Shown: one piece after another, positions 17,257 to 25,944 of the stretch
Layout of the letters: each line of letters starts with the position of its first letter
Position numbering within the stretch: the first letter of the stretch is position 1
Assembly: GCA_002503845.1 (NCBI GenBank)
Contig: DASO01000004.1
Span: 1-51,846 of the forward strand
Direction of reading: 5' to 3'
Length of the DNA: 51,846 bases
From: Euryarchaeota archaeon UBA24
Lineage (GTDB): Archaea > Halobacteriota > Halobacteria > Halobacteriales > Hikarchaeaceae
Translations under genes and position numbers: made by a program
The notes under the pieces: model-generated
What the model was told of the DNA's origin: nothing
The model's input: the letters and a program-made list of their open reading frames with translations, nothing else
Databases searched by the model: none

Positions 17257-18132
17257 TTAAAAATGCCAGGGACTTTTTGAAAAGTCAGGTTTTCGTTTGG
17301 AGAGAAATGCATCTCTGCCTTCTTTTGCTTCTTCGGTTCCGTACGCGAGTCTAGTTGCTTCTCCAGCGAATAATTGTTGACCTACCAAACCGTCGTCGGC
17401 TAAATTGAAAGCATACTTGAGCATCCGAATAGCAGTAGGGGATTTGGAGCTAATTTCGTGAGCCCAATCCAGGGCGGCAGATTCCAATTCTACATGAGGA
17501 ACCACTTTATTAACCATGCCCATTTCTTTTGCTTCTTCTGCGGTGTAAGTTTTACCTACAAAAAATACCTCTCTAGCCTTTTTTTGGCCAATTTGTTTTG
17601 ATAAATACGCAGATCCAAATCCGCCGTCAAAGCTCGCTACGTCGGCATCCGTTTGAAGGAATTTTGCGTGTTCTTTACTTGCGATAGTCAAATCACAAAC
17701 AACGTGTAAACTATGCCCACCTCCAACGGCCCACCCGGGTACGACTGCAATAACGGGTTTTGGCATAAACCGGATGAGCCTTTGGACTTCGAGTATGTGC
17801 AAACGGCCAGTAGAAGAAGTATCTTGATATTCATATCCATCATTGCCCCTGTAGTTTTGATCCCCTCCTGAACAAAAAGACCATCCTCCATCTTTAGAAG
17901 ACGGTCCATTTCCTGTTAAAATGACACATGCGACATCGTTTTGCATTCTAGCATGGTCTAGCGCGGCATACAACTCGTCGACTGTTTTTGGCCGAAAGGC
18001 GTTTCGGACTTCGGGTCTATTGAATGCTATTCGTACGGAATTTCCATCTTTTTCTTTATGGTAAGTTATATCCTCAAATTTTGCTAGATCTACAGAAACC
18101 CATCTGGTTTCGTCCATAATGGAAGACGTCAT
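17257..18132 (-). CDS. menB: 1,4-Dihydroxy-2-naphthoyl-CoA synthase MenB
   Basis: This crotonase-fold enzyme closes the naphthoate ring of o-succinylbenzoyl-CoA. Typical features are FNRPEVRNAFRPKT, the SGGDQ oxyanion segment, GWAVGGGHSLHVVCD and the catalytic-loop region ASFDGGFGSAYL, ending in SPWHF as in most MenB. The frame stays open to 18354, but that extension overlaps menD and is not MenB-like. ATG 18132 (or 18117) matches homologues and leaves a 58-bp gap after menD. Confidence 0.94.
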   Translation of the reverse strand: MTSSIMDETRWVSVDLAKFEDITYHKEKDGNSVRIAFNRPEVRNAFRPKTVDELYAALDHARMQNDVACVILTGNGPSSKDGGWSFCSGGDQNYRGNDGYEYQDTSSTGRLHILEVQRLIRFMPKPVIAVVPGWAVGGGHSLHVVCDLTIASKEHAKFLQTDADVASFDGGFGSAYLSKQIGQKKAREVFFVGKTYTAEEAKEMGMVNKVVPHVELESAALDWAHEISSKSPTAIRMLKYAFNLADDGLVGQQLFAGEATRLAYGTEEAKEGRDAFLSKRKPDFSKSPWHF

Positions 18133-18190
18133 ATAAGAGTAATTGGCGGGGAGAATCGAAAAAGATGGGGGTTTCTTTTTTAGGTATCGA

Positions 18191-19939
18191 TTAAATATTT
18201 TGGATGACAGTATTCTGTAAATTCTCGCGTGTTGATTGATTTTCCAAGGGGTCACTGATAACTTCAATAACGCAGGATTTGTTTTGGTTAAGGGCAGATT
18301 CATATTCCAAATTGAAATCCTCAATGGTAGATACGCGGGTGAAATCAAACCCATATAAATTCGAGGAGTGGGACAAATCTAGATCGTGGGGTGTTCGGAA
18401 CCCAGAAGTGAAAGGTGGGTCGTGTTTTGATATAGGTAATCTATAGAATATACCGCCCCCATTGTTGTTAATTTCAATGATGATCAATTTAAGATTAAAT
18501 TTATTAAGAGCTATTAATCCGGACAGGTCGTGGTAATAGGCGACATCTCCAATTAACAAAGTGACTTGGTCGGTTGTGGAACTGGCCGCGCCAAGGGCAG
18601 TGCTTATTACTCCGTCGATCCCGCTTGCACCACGATTTCCAATCAAAGTAAGTTGTTTGGAAGCGGGCTTTCCGAAACGGTCGATATCCCGAATTGGCAT
18701 GCTATTTGATACAATGATTGTTGAGTTGGCGGGGGAGATATCTAAGAGGGAGGATGCTATTGAACCTTCAAAGAAAGAATTCTGGGAATCAATTAATGCC
18801 CAATAGTCAGATTCTGCAGAAAGGAAATGATTAGATAGATCATGGGGGTCGAGGGACAATCTACTAGATATAGAATTTGAGAACCAAGTTGGATCGCATG
18901 AGACGAGTTCGGAAGACGAGAATGCAGGGTCACGTGCTTTCCCTGTTGGGTCTATCAATAATTCATAGGCCCCACTTCTAAGTAGATAATTTTGAAGGGA
19001 GAGGGAGATAGGAGCGGCACCAAATCGGATGATAACATCAGGATTTGGCCAATTTTTGGTAGTAATAGGATTTAGATAGGAATCATATCCCCCGCAGATG
19101 TGTGATGATTCGACATGTTTGCCGAATCGGAGTCCAGATAAGGAGTCTGCCAAAATAGGAAATCCAAGAGAGTTTGACAAAAGAGAGAGGGAATCTGGAG
19201 AAATTGAATTGGGATTAGAGGGCCCAGCTATGATTAAACCATTTTCAGATTCGGAAAGTAGGTTGGAAATTCTTAGTAGATCTTCATCGGAAATGATAGA
19301 TTTTCCAGATGTGATTTTAGTATAAGGACCAGTTCTGCCTTCGGCTGCGAGAGGGTTGTTTGCTATAAAATCAATAACAGATTCATCGGGAGTGTCATTG
19401 GGTTCGAGGGGTTTTCTAAATGGGACGTTGAGATGTACAGGTCCGGGAGACATACCGTTGCACTCAGACAGGGATCTAGCGATAGCAGAACGAAGGGAGC
19501 GAAATTTTCGTTCGTTGAGTTCGGGTTCGGGGAGGGTGCGGTTCCAACGCGCTGATTTGGAGAAAATATTGTCCTGAGAAATAGTTTGGTTTGATCCACT
19601 ATGAAGAAGATCGGAGGGGCGATCTGCGGTGAATAGTAACATAGGTGTACGAGAAAGGTCAGCTTCAATCACAGAGGGGTGGAGATTTGCAACTGCAGTT
19701 CCCGATGTGCAAACAATAGGAGTGGGGACCCCAGTTCTTTTTGCTCGCCCGAGTGCAAAAAACCCAGCTGATCGTTCGTCTAAGTGGACATATGTGGTGA
19801 ATTCAGGATTGGTTAACATGGCAAAAGACAAAGGGGCAGATCGGCCGCCTGGAGTTATGCAGGCGTGTTTAACCCCTGCATGGAGTAGTTCTTCTACGAT
19901 TGCCTGACCCCACAAAGTGTTTACGTTGTGTGAAATCAT
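18191..19939 (-). CDS. menD: SEPHCHC synthase MenD
   Basis: This 582-residue thiamine-diphosphate enzyme condenses isochorismate with 2-oxoglutarate. The N-terminal HLDERSAGFFALG holds the cofactor-activating Glu. The C-terminal TPP-binding motif runs from GDVAYYHDLSGL to a region rich in Asn and Gly. GNRGASGIDG is the conserved loop before it. The protein is unusually rich in Ser and Leu, reflecting the strand bias of the window. It overlaps menF by 4 bp (ATGA). Confidence 0.93.
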   Translation of the reverse strand: MISHNVNTLWGQAIVEELLHAGVKHACITPGGRSAPLSFAMLTNPEFTTYVHLDERSAGFFALGRAKRTGVPTPIVCTSGTAVANLHPSVIEADLSRTPMLLFTADRPSDLLHSGSNQTISQDNIFSKSARWNRTLPEPELNERKFRSLRSAIARSLSECNGMSPGPVHLNVPFRKPLEPNDTPDESVIDFIANNPLAAEGRTGPYTKITSGKSIISDEDLLRISNLLSESENGLIIAGPSNPNSISPDSLSLLSNSLGFPILADSLSGLRFGKHVESSHICGGYDSYLNPITTKNWPNPDVIIRFGAAPISLSLQNYLLRSGAYELLIDPTGKARDPAFSSSELVSCDPTWFSNSISSRLSLDPHDLSNHFLSAESDYWALIDSQNSFFEGSIASSLLDISPANSTIIVSNSMPIRDIDRFGKPASKQLTLIGNRGASGIDGVISTALGAASSTTDQVTLLIGDVAYYHDLSGLIALNKFNLKLIIIEINNNGGGIFYRLPISKHDPPFTSGFRTPHDLDLSHSSNLYGFDFTRVSTIEDFNLEYESALNQNKSCVIEVISDPLENQSTRENLQNTVIQNI

Positions 19940-21300
19940 GATTGAGTAAGGGAATTTAGGATGGGTTGGAATTTTAATTGGATTTCATTCCATTCCTCTT
20001 GAGGATTAGAATTGGGGACGATTCCAGCACCCGCATATAACATAACCTCATTTTTATGTGCGATTGCAGATCGAATAGAAACGGCAAATTCACCATTTCC
20101 ATCAGAATCAAACCAGCCAAATAGGCCACCATACCAGCCACGTTCGAATGGTTCTATGGAGTTAATTACATCTTGGGCTAGGTTTGAGGGAATTCCACTG
20201 ATAGCAGGTGTGGGATGGAATGCACTTGCTATAGATAAAATGTGATCACTTGCATCTATTGTGGCCTTCAGGGTCGTCCAGATATGTTGAACCGTTTCTA
20301 GTTTTTTGATTTTTTGAGGTGTGATTTCGATATCGGTGGCGAAGGAGCTGATTTTTGATTTCAGAGTTTCGAGAACTATTGAATGTTCATGTTGATTCTT
20401 AGAACTTGTTAGTAGTTCTTGTGATAACGCCAAATCGGATGATTCCGAATTCCCTCTTGCTATAGATCCAGCCAATGCTTCCGTTTGGATAACGTCCCCA
20501 TCTCGTGAAACTAAGAGCTCTGGTGTGGCCCCAAACATTGTATTCCCGTCAACGGGTTCGAAAAGAAAATGGTAACATCCTGGGTTTTGGTCACGTAGTT
20601 TGTAGAATGTATTGAGAGGGATGAGAGGCTGCTCCAAGGTTGCTTGGAGCGACTGGGCAAGAACAACTTTTTCCAGAGGTCCATTTTTGATTGTATCTAA
20701 AACTTCGGTTAATTGAGAGGCCCAGAGTTGGTTGGAAACCGAAGGAGTTAATTTGAGTATTTGCACAGATGGAGGGGATCGAGGAGAGGTTGGTATTGAT
20801 TCTAAACTAGATTTTAAAGACATAAGATTGAGTTCAACTTGAATAGGGTCAATATCAGTACCATATTCGTTTAAGGTCAATTCAAATCCATTTTTGGATT
20901 GGACAAGTTGAGCCCTTGGTAAGATGAAAAGGGCAGAAGGGAATCCAGACCAAAGTGGAGATTCTTTATGATGTGCATCAAAGGAAAATCCACCAAAAAA
21001 TTTTAATGCAGGTATATTGTCACTGGTGGTGGCGATGTCAATATCAGATAGCGAGAGAGTTGCCGCTTGTTTTATTTGTTCAAATCTGTTTTCTCCGGAA
21101 GCACATAGAGTAATTGCAGCTCCAAAAGAGAGAGAGAACGGTTGTTGGGGGGAAGACCAAATAATTCGGGGGGACTCCATCATGCGGAAAACCGAATCAA
21201 CATCGATGTAGGGAAGATTGACGCTTCGGCTGACTAAGACTCCTTTCTCAAAGGGAGAATGTACGAGGTCTACACTGTCATATTGAGCGGATGCGGGCAT
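19936..21300 (-). CDS. menF: Isochorismate synthase MenF
   Basis: This chorismate-utilising enzyme makes isochorismate, the entry point to menaquinone. Characteristic segments are KVVLAQS, FGATPELLVSRDG, EALAGSIARG, KNQHEHSIV and GWYGGLFGWFD near the C-terminus. It is 454 residues, the usual size for MenF/EntC/DhbC. Menaquinone use is assigned from its place as the first gene of menF-D-B-A-C-E. An A/T stretch near 21324-21330 (minus strand) is a weak TATA candidate. Confidence 0.92.
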   Translation of the reverse strand: MPASAQYDSVDLVHSPFEKGVLVSRSVNLPYIDVDSVFRMMESPRIIWSSPQQPFSLSFGAAITLCASGENRFEQIKQAATLSLSDIDIATTSDNIPALKFFGGFSFDAHHKESPLWSGFPSALFILPRAQLVQSKNGFELTLNEYGTDIDPIQVELNLMSLKSSLESIPTSPRSPPSVQILKLTPSVSNQLWASQLTEVLDTIKNGPLEKVVLAQSLQATLEQPLIPLNTFYKLRDQNPGCYHFLFEPVDGNTMFGATPELLVSRDGDVIQTEALAGSIARGNSESSDLALSQELLTSSKNQHEHSIVLETLKSKISSFATDIEITPQKIKKLETVQHIWTTLKATIDASDHILSIASAFHPTPAISGIPSNLAQDVINSIEPFERGWYGGLFGWFDSDGNGEFAVSIRSAIAHKNEVMLYAGAGIVPNSNPQEEWNEIQLKFQPILNSLTQS

Positions 21301-21346
21301 CTATAGTAATGATACCTCAACCACGTATTTGGACCTTACCAAAGAG

Positions 21347-21391
21347 AACGATAAGGCATCGTTAAAATTCAGGTAGTTAAAAGTGTTAAAA
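21347..21391. promoter_or_regulatory. Palindrome and GTTAAAA triplet upstream of the men operon
   Basis: A perfect 6-bp inverted repeat with a 5-bp spacer (AACGAT-aaggc-ATCGTT, 21347-21363) is followed by three copies of GTTAAAA at 21361, 21376 and 21385. It lies between the divergent menF and UPF0058 genes, 47-90 bp from the menF start. It could be a regulator-binding region for either direction. Confidence 0.45.
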
Positions 21392-21447
21392 TCGATAGAA
21401 AGGGGTGAAAATGAAGGGAGTGAGTCATAGTTTAACTCGTCACAGGC

Positions 21448-21457
21448 AATATTTAAC
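21448..21457 (+). promoter_or_regulatory. TATA box of the UPF0058 gene
   Basis: AATATTTAAC is centred about 28 nt upstream of the ATG at 21482, as expected for a leaderless archaeal transcript. Confidence 0.5.
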
Positions 21458-21481
21458 AGAGTACAGGTTCAGAGTAAGAGC

Positions 21482-21760
21482 ATGCACAAAGAGGAGTTAA
21501 TTCAATTGCATAGTCACTTAGCGGTAATAATGGATTATTTTGTACAACAGGAAGAAATTGATATTGAAGTGTTTTCACCTTATGAAGTTCTTGACGTGAA
21601 TCCATCTCACGTACACAAATCTAAAAGTGAACACAAACACGCCGTTTTTGTTCTGGGACAATCCCTTGCGAACGCCATGAGTGATTATGAGTTTTCAAAT
21701 GCGGGTAGGCTATCCAAGCGAATGGGGGAGCTAGCAGAGGATGCTGAGAGAAGGTTATAG
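21482..21760 (+). CDS. UPF0058 family protein
   Basis: This 92-residue helical protein matches the UPF0058 family known from haloarchaea and some methanogens. It opens with MHKEELIQLHSHLAVIMDYF, has a conserved SPYEVLDVNPSHVHKSKSEHKHAVF core with several His, and ends with a short charged helix. Function is unknown. The regular His/Glu spacing in the first helix could bind a metal, which is inference. It starts a + strand series with the DUF1279-like and large acidic-linker proteins. Confidence 0.85.
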   Translation: MHKEELIQLHSHLAVIMDYFVQQEEIDIEVFSPYEVLDVNPSHVHKSKSEHKHAVFVLGQSLANAMSDYEFSNAGRLSKRMGELAEDAERRL

Positions 21761-21793
21761 TCATTTTACAGGGAGTTTTGAAGGGTGTGAGTA

Positions 21794-22102
21794 ATGGGTT
21801 GGAAAAAAATTATCAAAGAATATGGAATATTTTTTTTCATATATTGGACTGCAATATGGGCGTGTTCAGGGGCCATAATATTTTTATTACTTGAATATGG
21901 GCTGATAGGAGGGGCGGATGTAATTTCGTTCCTTAAATGGATTCGGTTAGATTCGATTATTTCTCTCGATTCGATTGATCCAACGGTGGGAAATATAGCA
22001 GTAGCGATAGCAATAAATGAGTGTCTAGAAATTGTTCGATTTCCACTTGTAGTTTCATCATTTGTTATTTTAAAACAAGTGTTCGGTGGGAACCGAAACT
22101 AA
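21794..22102 (+). CDS. Small DUF1279-like membrane protein
   Basis: This 102-residue protein begins with WKKIIKEYGIFFFIYWTAIW, which matches the start of DUF1279/FAM210 proteins (KEYG followed by a transmembrane helix). Two hydrophobic helices are visible, about residues 10-33 and 75-97. The loop between them carries the conserved PTVGNIAVAIAINECLEIVRFP. The function in archaea is unknown. It lies 33 bp after the UPF0058 gene and just before the large acidic-linker gene, so the three are probably one transcript. Confidence 0.75.
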   Translation: MGWKKIIKEYGIFFFIYWTAIWACSGAIIFLLLEYGLIGGADVISFLKWIRLDSIISLDSIDPTVGNIAVAIAINECLEIVRFPLVVSSFVILKQVFGGNRN

Positions 22103-22121
22103 TTACAACATTCGGGCCGAA

Positions 22122-23843
22122 ATGCAGTGTATGGAGCAGAGCATACTCTCGAGGATGGAATTGTGGGAAAGGCGTTCTTTTTTACGAGGGTATGCAGAAC
22201 TTCGAGAAATGGAGAGGGAGAGTTTTTCTGGTGTTATTGTGGTGGGCGATTCGTCGATGTTTATGCTTAATGGAAAAATTGTAGGAATAGATAACGGGGG
22301 GATAGAAGACTTTGAGCGGAATGAAGGGAGCATCTATATTTCACCACACCCTTCACTTCCTTTGCTTTTTTCCATGCAAACTTCGGTTAAAGAAAAGGGA
22401 ATGCAATACTACACAGATGATAAGCCAATTGAAGAGGTTGATGTTATGCTAAGGGAAGCGGAATTTACAGGATATTTAGAACTTTCAAAGAATGTTCTGA
22501 GCGGGGATTATTATATTGTTTATCATAGGGGCAGATCAATGGACGTGGCATTTATTGGAAATATCAATCGATTGATTACAGATGAAGAAGCACGAGAGGG
22601 AACGAAAGAAGAAGTTGGAATTTATGAAGTGAATTCGGTGGGGATAAAACCCATCTCAATTCCAGAAGCAGAAAGTACCGAAAATCTGCACCAAGGAATT
22701 ATAGAAACGGAAGTCCAAAGTGAAGGCGAAATTGTGGAGGAAGAAGTAGAAGAAAGAGAGGTTGTTCCGGAAGTGGAATCGGTCCCGGGGGTCTCGAGTG
22801 AAGATTCTCCAAGGGAAGTAATAACAGAGGGTGTGGAAGGGGAGAAATTCAAGGGGGAAATGGAATGGAGAAAATCTAGAGTGGTACCGTCAATTGATCC
22901 TACTAAAGATGGGGCCATGGTAGTTGCACTCAAAAAAGAAAAGGGGAGAGAAATTAAAGCGGAGGTGATAGAAGAGGGGGGATTGAAAGAGATCATAGAA
23001 GAGATAGAAGCAAATCAAAATGATCCAGACATATCGGAAAGAGTTACTTTTGAAGTGAGTCAAGAAGCTCAAGGAGGGGAGACTGTCGAAAATATAGTAG
23101 ATGAAGAATTGGCCAAAGAGAAATCGAATATATTCATTAGGTATAAAAAAGATGATGGTCCGACTCTATTAAAATCATTAAATAGGAAGCAAAAGTATGG
23201 CATCGATGCGGTTAAAGCGAATTTAAAATATGAGATCCATAGCAGATTTAAGGCAGATAAGACATTGGTGAAAGGGAAAAGAGGTACAGAAGAAGTTAAG
23301 GAATACATACGTAAGACACCAGAATACAGGTTTGCAGAATGGGCATACCTTACACTTCCTTATGAGATTAAAGGAACAGAAAATGTCAAACTTTTGAAAT
23401 CGTTATATAGAGCGATTCCACAGATTGAAAGGGTCCGATTACGAAGTGTAGTAGAAACTTTTGAAAAGGAAGGTGACTCTCGAAGATATAGATTTGACGT
23501 CATTATGGACGATGTAGAAGGAAGACCGCTTATTGTGGCCAACATAAATGATGATGTTGACCCAACAGGAGGGGAAATGATAACAGAATTGGTAGAGTCT
23601 GCCTCCAAAGTTGCAGAATATGAAGACGCATTTGTAGCGGCATTCTTAGTTAGTTCAAGCTATCACTCGAAAGAAACTCGAGAGGTTGCTACGAAAAAAA
23701 TAAAAGGAAGAAGCCGTTTAAAAAGGGGAGATTCAAAGATCAAAGATCCAAGGGTCAAAGTTTCAAGAAAGAGTAAATATTATCTTGGATTGGTCGATTG
23801 TAGAGAGGGAGAAGAAGTACACCTAGTATTTCCAGAATTATAG
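22122..23843 (+). CDS. Large two-domain protein with acidic linker (DUF7527-like)
   Basis: I recall similar haloarchaeal proteins (DUF7527) but no function. Numbered from the in-frame GTG at 22086, an N-terminal globular domain covers residues 25-195 (RSFLRGYAELREM, SFSGVIVVGD, MLNGKIVGI). A low-complexity Glu/Val-rich linker runs about 200-345. The C-terminal domain is 346-585. Its core RYRFDVIMDDVEGRPLIVAN recalls the strand layout of PD-(D/E)XK nucleases, but the ExK position is degenerate. A basic stretch KKIKGRSRLKRGDSKIKDP near 540-555 could bind nucleic acid. GTG 22086 overlaps the upstream gene; ATG 22122 is preferred. Confidence 0.75.
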   Translation: MQCMEQSILSRMELWERRSFLRGYAELREMERESFSGVIVVGDSSMFMLNGKIVGIDNGGIEDFERNEGSIYISPHPSLPLLFSMQTSVKEKGMQYYTDDKPIEEVDVMLREAEFTGYLELSKNVLSGDYYIVYHRGRSMDVAFIGNINRLITDEEAREGTKEEVGIYEVNSVGIKPISIPEAESTENLHQGIIETEVQSEGEIVEEEVEEREVVPEVESVPGVSSEDSPREVITEGVEGEKFKGEMEWRKSRVVPSIDPTKDGAMVVALKKEKGREIKAEVIEEGGLKEIIEEIEANQNDPDISERVTFEVSQEAQGGETVENIVDEELAKEKSNIFIRYKKDDGPTLLKSLNRKQKYGIDAVKANLKYEIHSRFKADKTLVKGKRGTEEVKEYIRKTPEYRFAEWAYLTLPYEIKGTENVKLLKSLYRAIPQIERVRLRSVVETFEKEGDSRRYRFDVIMDDVEGRPLIVANINDDVDPTGGEMITELVESASKVAEYEDAFVAAFLVSSSYHSKETREVATKKIKGRSRLKRGDSKIKDPRVKVSRKSKYYLGLVDCREGEEVHLVFPEL

Positions 23844-23847
23844 AGTT

Positions 23848-24147
23848 TTAAGAATCGTCGGGAGAAGGAATACCTAGTGAGTTCAAGCTAGACCTAATGT
23901 CGTCTAGCTTAGAACCTAGACTTTCGACGAATGCTCCAGTGTTTTCAGTGCAAATGGCACCTTGGCTAGAAGGCGCTATCAAACCACCTTCTTCTAAAAC
24001 GCGGAGAGAATATCTTATTTTATGATGCTGGAGTCCAGTTTCATTAGACATTTTCACTATTCCAATAGGTTCACTAGAAATGACTAACTGGAGAATCTCA
24101 AGATGTCTATGCAACATCTCGACTTCTTTTTCGAGGCGATCGATCAT
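23848..24147 (-). CDS. Winged-helix regulator-like protein
   Basis: This 99-residue protein starts with an amphipathic helix (RLEKEVEMLHRHLEILQLV). A winged-helix region follows at about 22-70, with recognition helix NETGLQHHKIRYSLRVLEEGG-like residues and a short wing. The C-terminal helix (VESLGSKLDDIRSSLNSLG) suits dimerisation. It resembles small conserved haloarchaeal predicted regulators. It is divergent from purA with about 200 bp between, which contains an inverted repeat, and convergent with the acidic-linker gene (4-bp gap). Confidence 0.75.
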   Translation of the reverse strand: MIDRLEKEVEMLHRHLEILQLVISSEPIGIVKMSNETGLQHHKIRYSLRVLEEGGLIAPSSQGAICTENTGAFVESLGSKLDDIRSSLNSLGIPSPDDS

Positions 24148-24168
24148 AGCCAGTGTAGGTGAAAGGAT

Positions 24169-24176
24169 GATAAAAG
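24169..24176 (-). promoter_or_regulatory. TATA box of the winged-helix gene
   Basis: CTTTTATC on the minus strand is centred about 25 nt upstream of the ATG at 24147. Confidence 0.45.
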
Positions 24177-24220
24177 TCTTTTTACGGTTTTCAGTGGAAT
24201 GTAGAACTATTTTTGGGTAA

Positions 24221-24268
24221 TTGAAATAAAAAATAACAGAAAAATTGAGGTACGTTTTTCTATTTCAA
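24221..24268. repeat. Imperfect 14-bp inverted repeat upstream of purA
   Basis: TTGAAATA at 24221 pairs perfectly with TATTTCAA ending at 24268. The arms extend through A/T runs to about 14 bp with one or two mismatches, around a 20-nt spacer. It sits between the divergent winged-helix and purA genes, and could be an operator or a cruciform/hairpin. Confidence 0.5.
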
Positions 24269-24348
24269 GAGGGCGGGTGTGGGGATTTGTATACGGCGAG
24301 GGATCGGAATATGTATACGCAGAGTGTACAGAAAAGGAAGTGGAAGGA

Positions 24349-25665
24349 ATGAGCGTAACAATTGTTGGTTCTCAATTAGGGGATGAAGGAAAGGGGCGCA
24401 TTGTCGATATATTTTGTGATGAAGCAGACATAGTTGTTAGATATCAAGGGGGCGATAATGCGGGCCACACAGTGGTCATAGAAGGGGAGAAATATCAATT
24501 ATCACTCGTACCTAGTGGTGCGATTAGTGGAAAGGTTGGAGTTTTAGGAAATGGGTGTGTGATAAATCCGAAGACATTATTTGACGAAATTGATGGTTTA
24601 CGGGAGAGGGGAATTGATCCTGAGATATACATTTCTCAGAGGGCTCATGTGATATTTCCATTTCATAAGGTTGCAGATAACCTAGAAGAGGTTGCTAAAA
24701 AGAAAAAGAAAATGGATGCGGGGACCACAGGAAGAGGTATTGGACCCACCTATGAAGATAAATCGGCTCGAAGGGGGATCAGGGTGGGGGATCTTCTTGA
24801 TAAAAATCTTTTTTGGGAGAAGCTTGAATACTTAACTCAGAAAAGGTCGAAAATGGCTTCAGATGTGATTGGTTCGGTTATTGATGAGTCATTTGATCTA
24901 GAAACCATATATAGAGAATACTGTGCTTATGCTGAGAGAATTGAAAAGGAAAATATGGCCATTGTATCAGGGGATTTTATAACGGAGCAAATAAAAGTGG
25001 GGGCCAAAGTCATATTCGAAGGTGCGCAGGGGACATCACTAGATATAGATCATGGAATCTACCCACATGTTACGTCATCTAATTCATCTTCGGGGTATGC
25101 TGCGACAGGGAGTGGAGTGTCTCCTCAGATAATAGGAAAGGGAGAGATTATAGGAATAGTTAAAGCATATCTGTCGCGAGTGGGTACAGGTCCCTTGCCT
25201 ACAGAATTGGAAGGTGATTTTGCAGATGACCTTAGAGAGAGGGGAGGAGAATATGGAACGGTGACGGGTCGACCTAGAAGAGTTGGGTGGTTGGACATGC
25301 CAATGTTGCGCCATGCTGCGCGGGTGAATGGGTTTACAGGAATTGTTATTAACCATATAGATGTACTTGCGGGAATGGGAGACATAAAAGTGGCAGAATC
25401 ATATGAATTTAGGGGCGAAAGTATACGTGTTTTGCCCCCCACAACAGAATTGTGGGGAGAATGTCGGGCCGAATATAGAAATTTTTCAGGTTGGCCAGAA
25501 TGTGATTGGTCGAAGATAGCAGAAAGTGGGTATGATTCTTTGCCGGAACAGGCTCAAAGATATATAAATTACGTGGCGTCTGAAGTTGATGCTGATGTGA
25601 TAGCAATTGGAGTGGGCCCGAGTCGATCTGAGACTATTTTGAAGAGAAAACCATTTAATTGGTAG
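24349..25665 (+). CDS. purA: Adenylosuccinate synthetase PurA
   Basis: This GTP-dependent enzyme commits IMP to AMP synthesis by adding aspartate. The P-loop [15 protein letters not shown] is at the very N-terminus. NAGHT, the switch-like [26 protein letters not shown] and the C-terminal [10 protein letters not shown] follow in order. The frame opens at 24277, but homologues begin at MSVTIVGSQ, so ATG 24349 is used. Two TGTATACG elements lie upstream (24288 and 24311). The upstream spacer is shared with a divergent winged-helix gene. Confidence 0.95.
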   Translation: MSVTIVGSQLGDEGKGRIVDIFCDEADIVVRYQGGDNAGHTVVIEGEKYQLSLVPSGAISGKVGVLGNGCVINPKTLFDEIDGLRERGIDPEIYISQRAHVIFPFHKVADNLEEVAKKKKKMDAGTTGRGIGPTYEDKSARRGIRVGDLLDKNLFWEKLEYLTQKRSKMASDVIGSVIDESFDLETIYREYCAYAERIEKENMAIVSGDFITEQIKVGAKVIFEGAQGTSLDIDHGIYPHVTSSNSSSGYAATGSGVSPQIIGKGEIIGIVKAYLSRVGTGPLPTELEGDFADDLRERGGEYGTVTGRPRRVGWLDMPMLRHAARVNGFTGIVINHIDVLAGMGDIKVAESYEFRGESIRVLPPTTELWGECRAEYRNFSGWPECDWSKIAESGYDSLPEQAQRYINYVASEVDADVIAIGVGPSRSETILKRKPFNW

Positions 25666-25708
25666 AGATCCCGTCACATTTTTAATACTATGTGTTTTCT
25701 TAAGGGTC

Positions 25709-25888
25709 ATGAGAAAAGATCTTCTTGATATTCTTTGTTGTCCGGTTTGCAAGAAAGAACTAGAACTAAACGTGGTTGAAGAGAAAGAAGACAAGATTAT
25801 AACTGGAACTCTTACATGCACAGAGTGTGGGGAAAAATATCCCATTGAAGAGGAGATACCAAATATGCTCCCCCCCGATTTACGTTAG
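25709..25888 (+). CDS. Trm112 family zinc-ribbon protein
   Basis: This 59-codon gene lies in the gap after purA. The protein begins [20 protein letters not shown], with a CPxC pair and a second [12 protein letters not shown] knuckle, the arrangement of Trm112 and YcaR-like proteins. It ends [10 protein letters not shown], also typical. Trm112 activates several tRNA, rRNA and release-factor methyltransferases in eukaryotes and in Haloferax. An A/T box (TTTTTAATAC, about 25679-25688) lies 25-30 nt upstream. A C7 run occurs near the end. Confidence 0.85.
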   Translation: MRKDLLDILCCPVCKKELELNVVEEKEDKIITGTLTCTECGEKYPIEEEIPNMLPPDLR

Positions 25889-25913
25889 AAAATTCAAACT
25901 AGCTTGCCAGATA

Positions 25914-25922
25914 TCTTTTTAC
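25914..25922 (+). promoter_or_regulatory. TATA box supporting a GTG start at 25945
   Basis: The A/T tract TCTTTTTAC is centred about 27 nt upstream of GTG 25945, as for other leaderless genes here, and overlaps the alternative TTG at 25924. Confidence 0.45.
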
Positions 25923-25944
25923 CTTGTTCTGCCATATACAGACT

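Noticed and set aside
18133..18354. N-terminal extension of the menB frame
   Set aside because: Overlaps the 3' end of menD and does not look like MenB; an internal ATG fits homologues.
22622..22996. - strand frame of 124 codons opposite the acidic linker
   Set aside because: Ser/Thr/Pro low complexity, the reverse reading of a Glu-rich linker.
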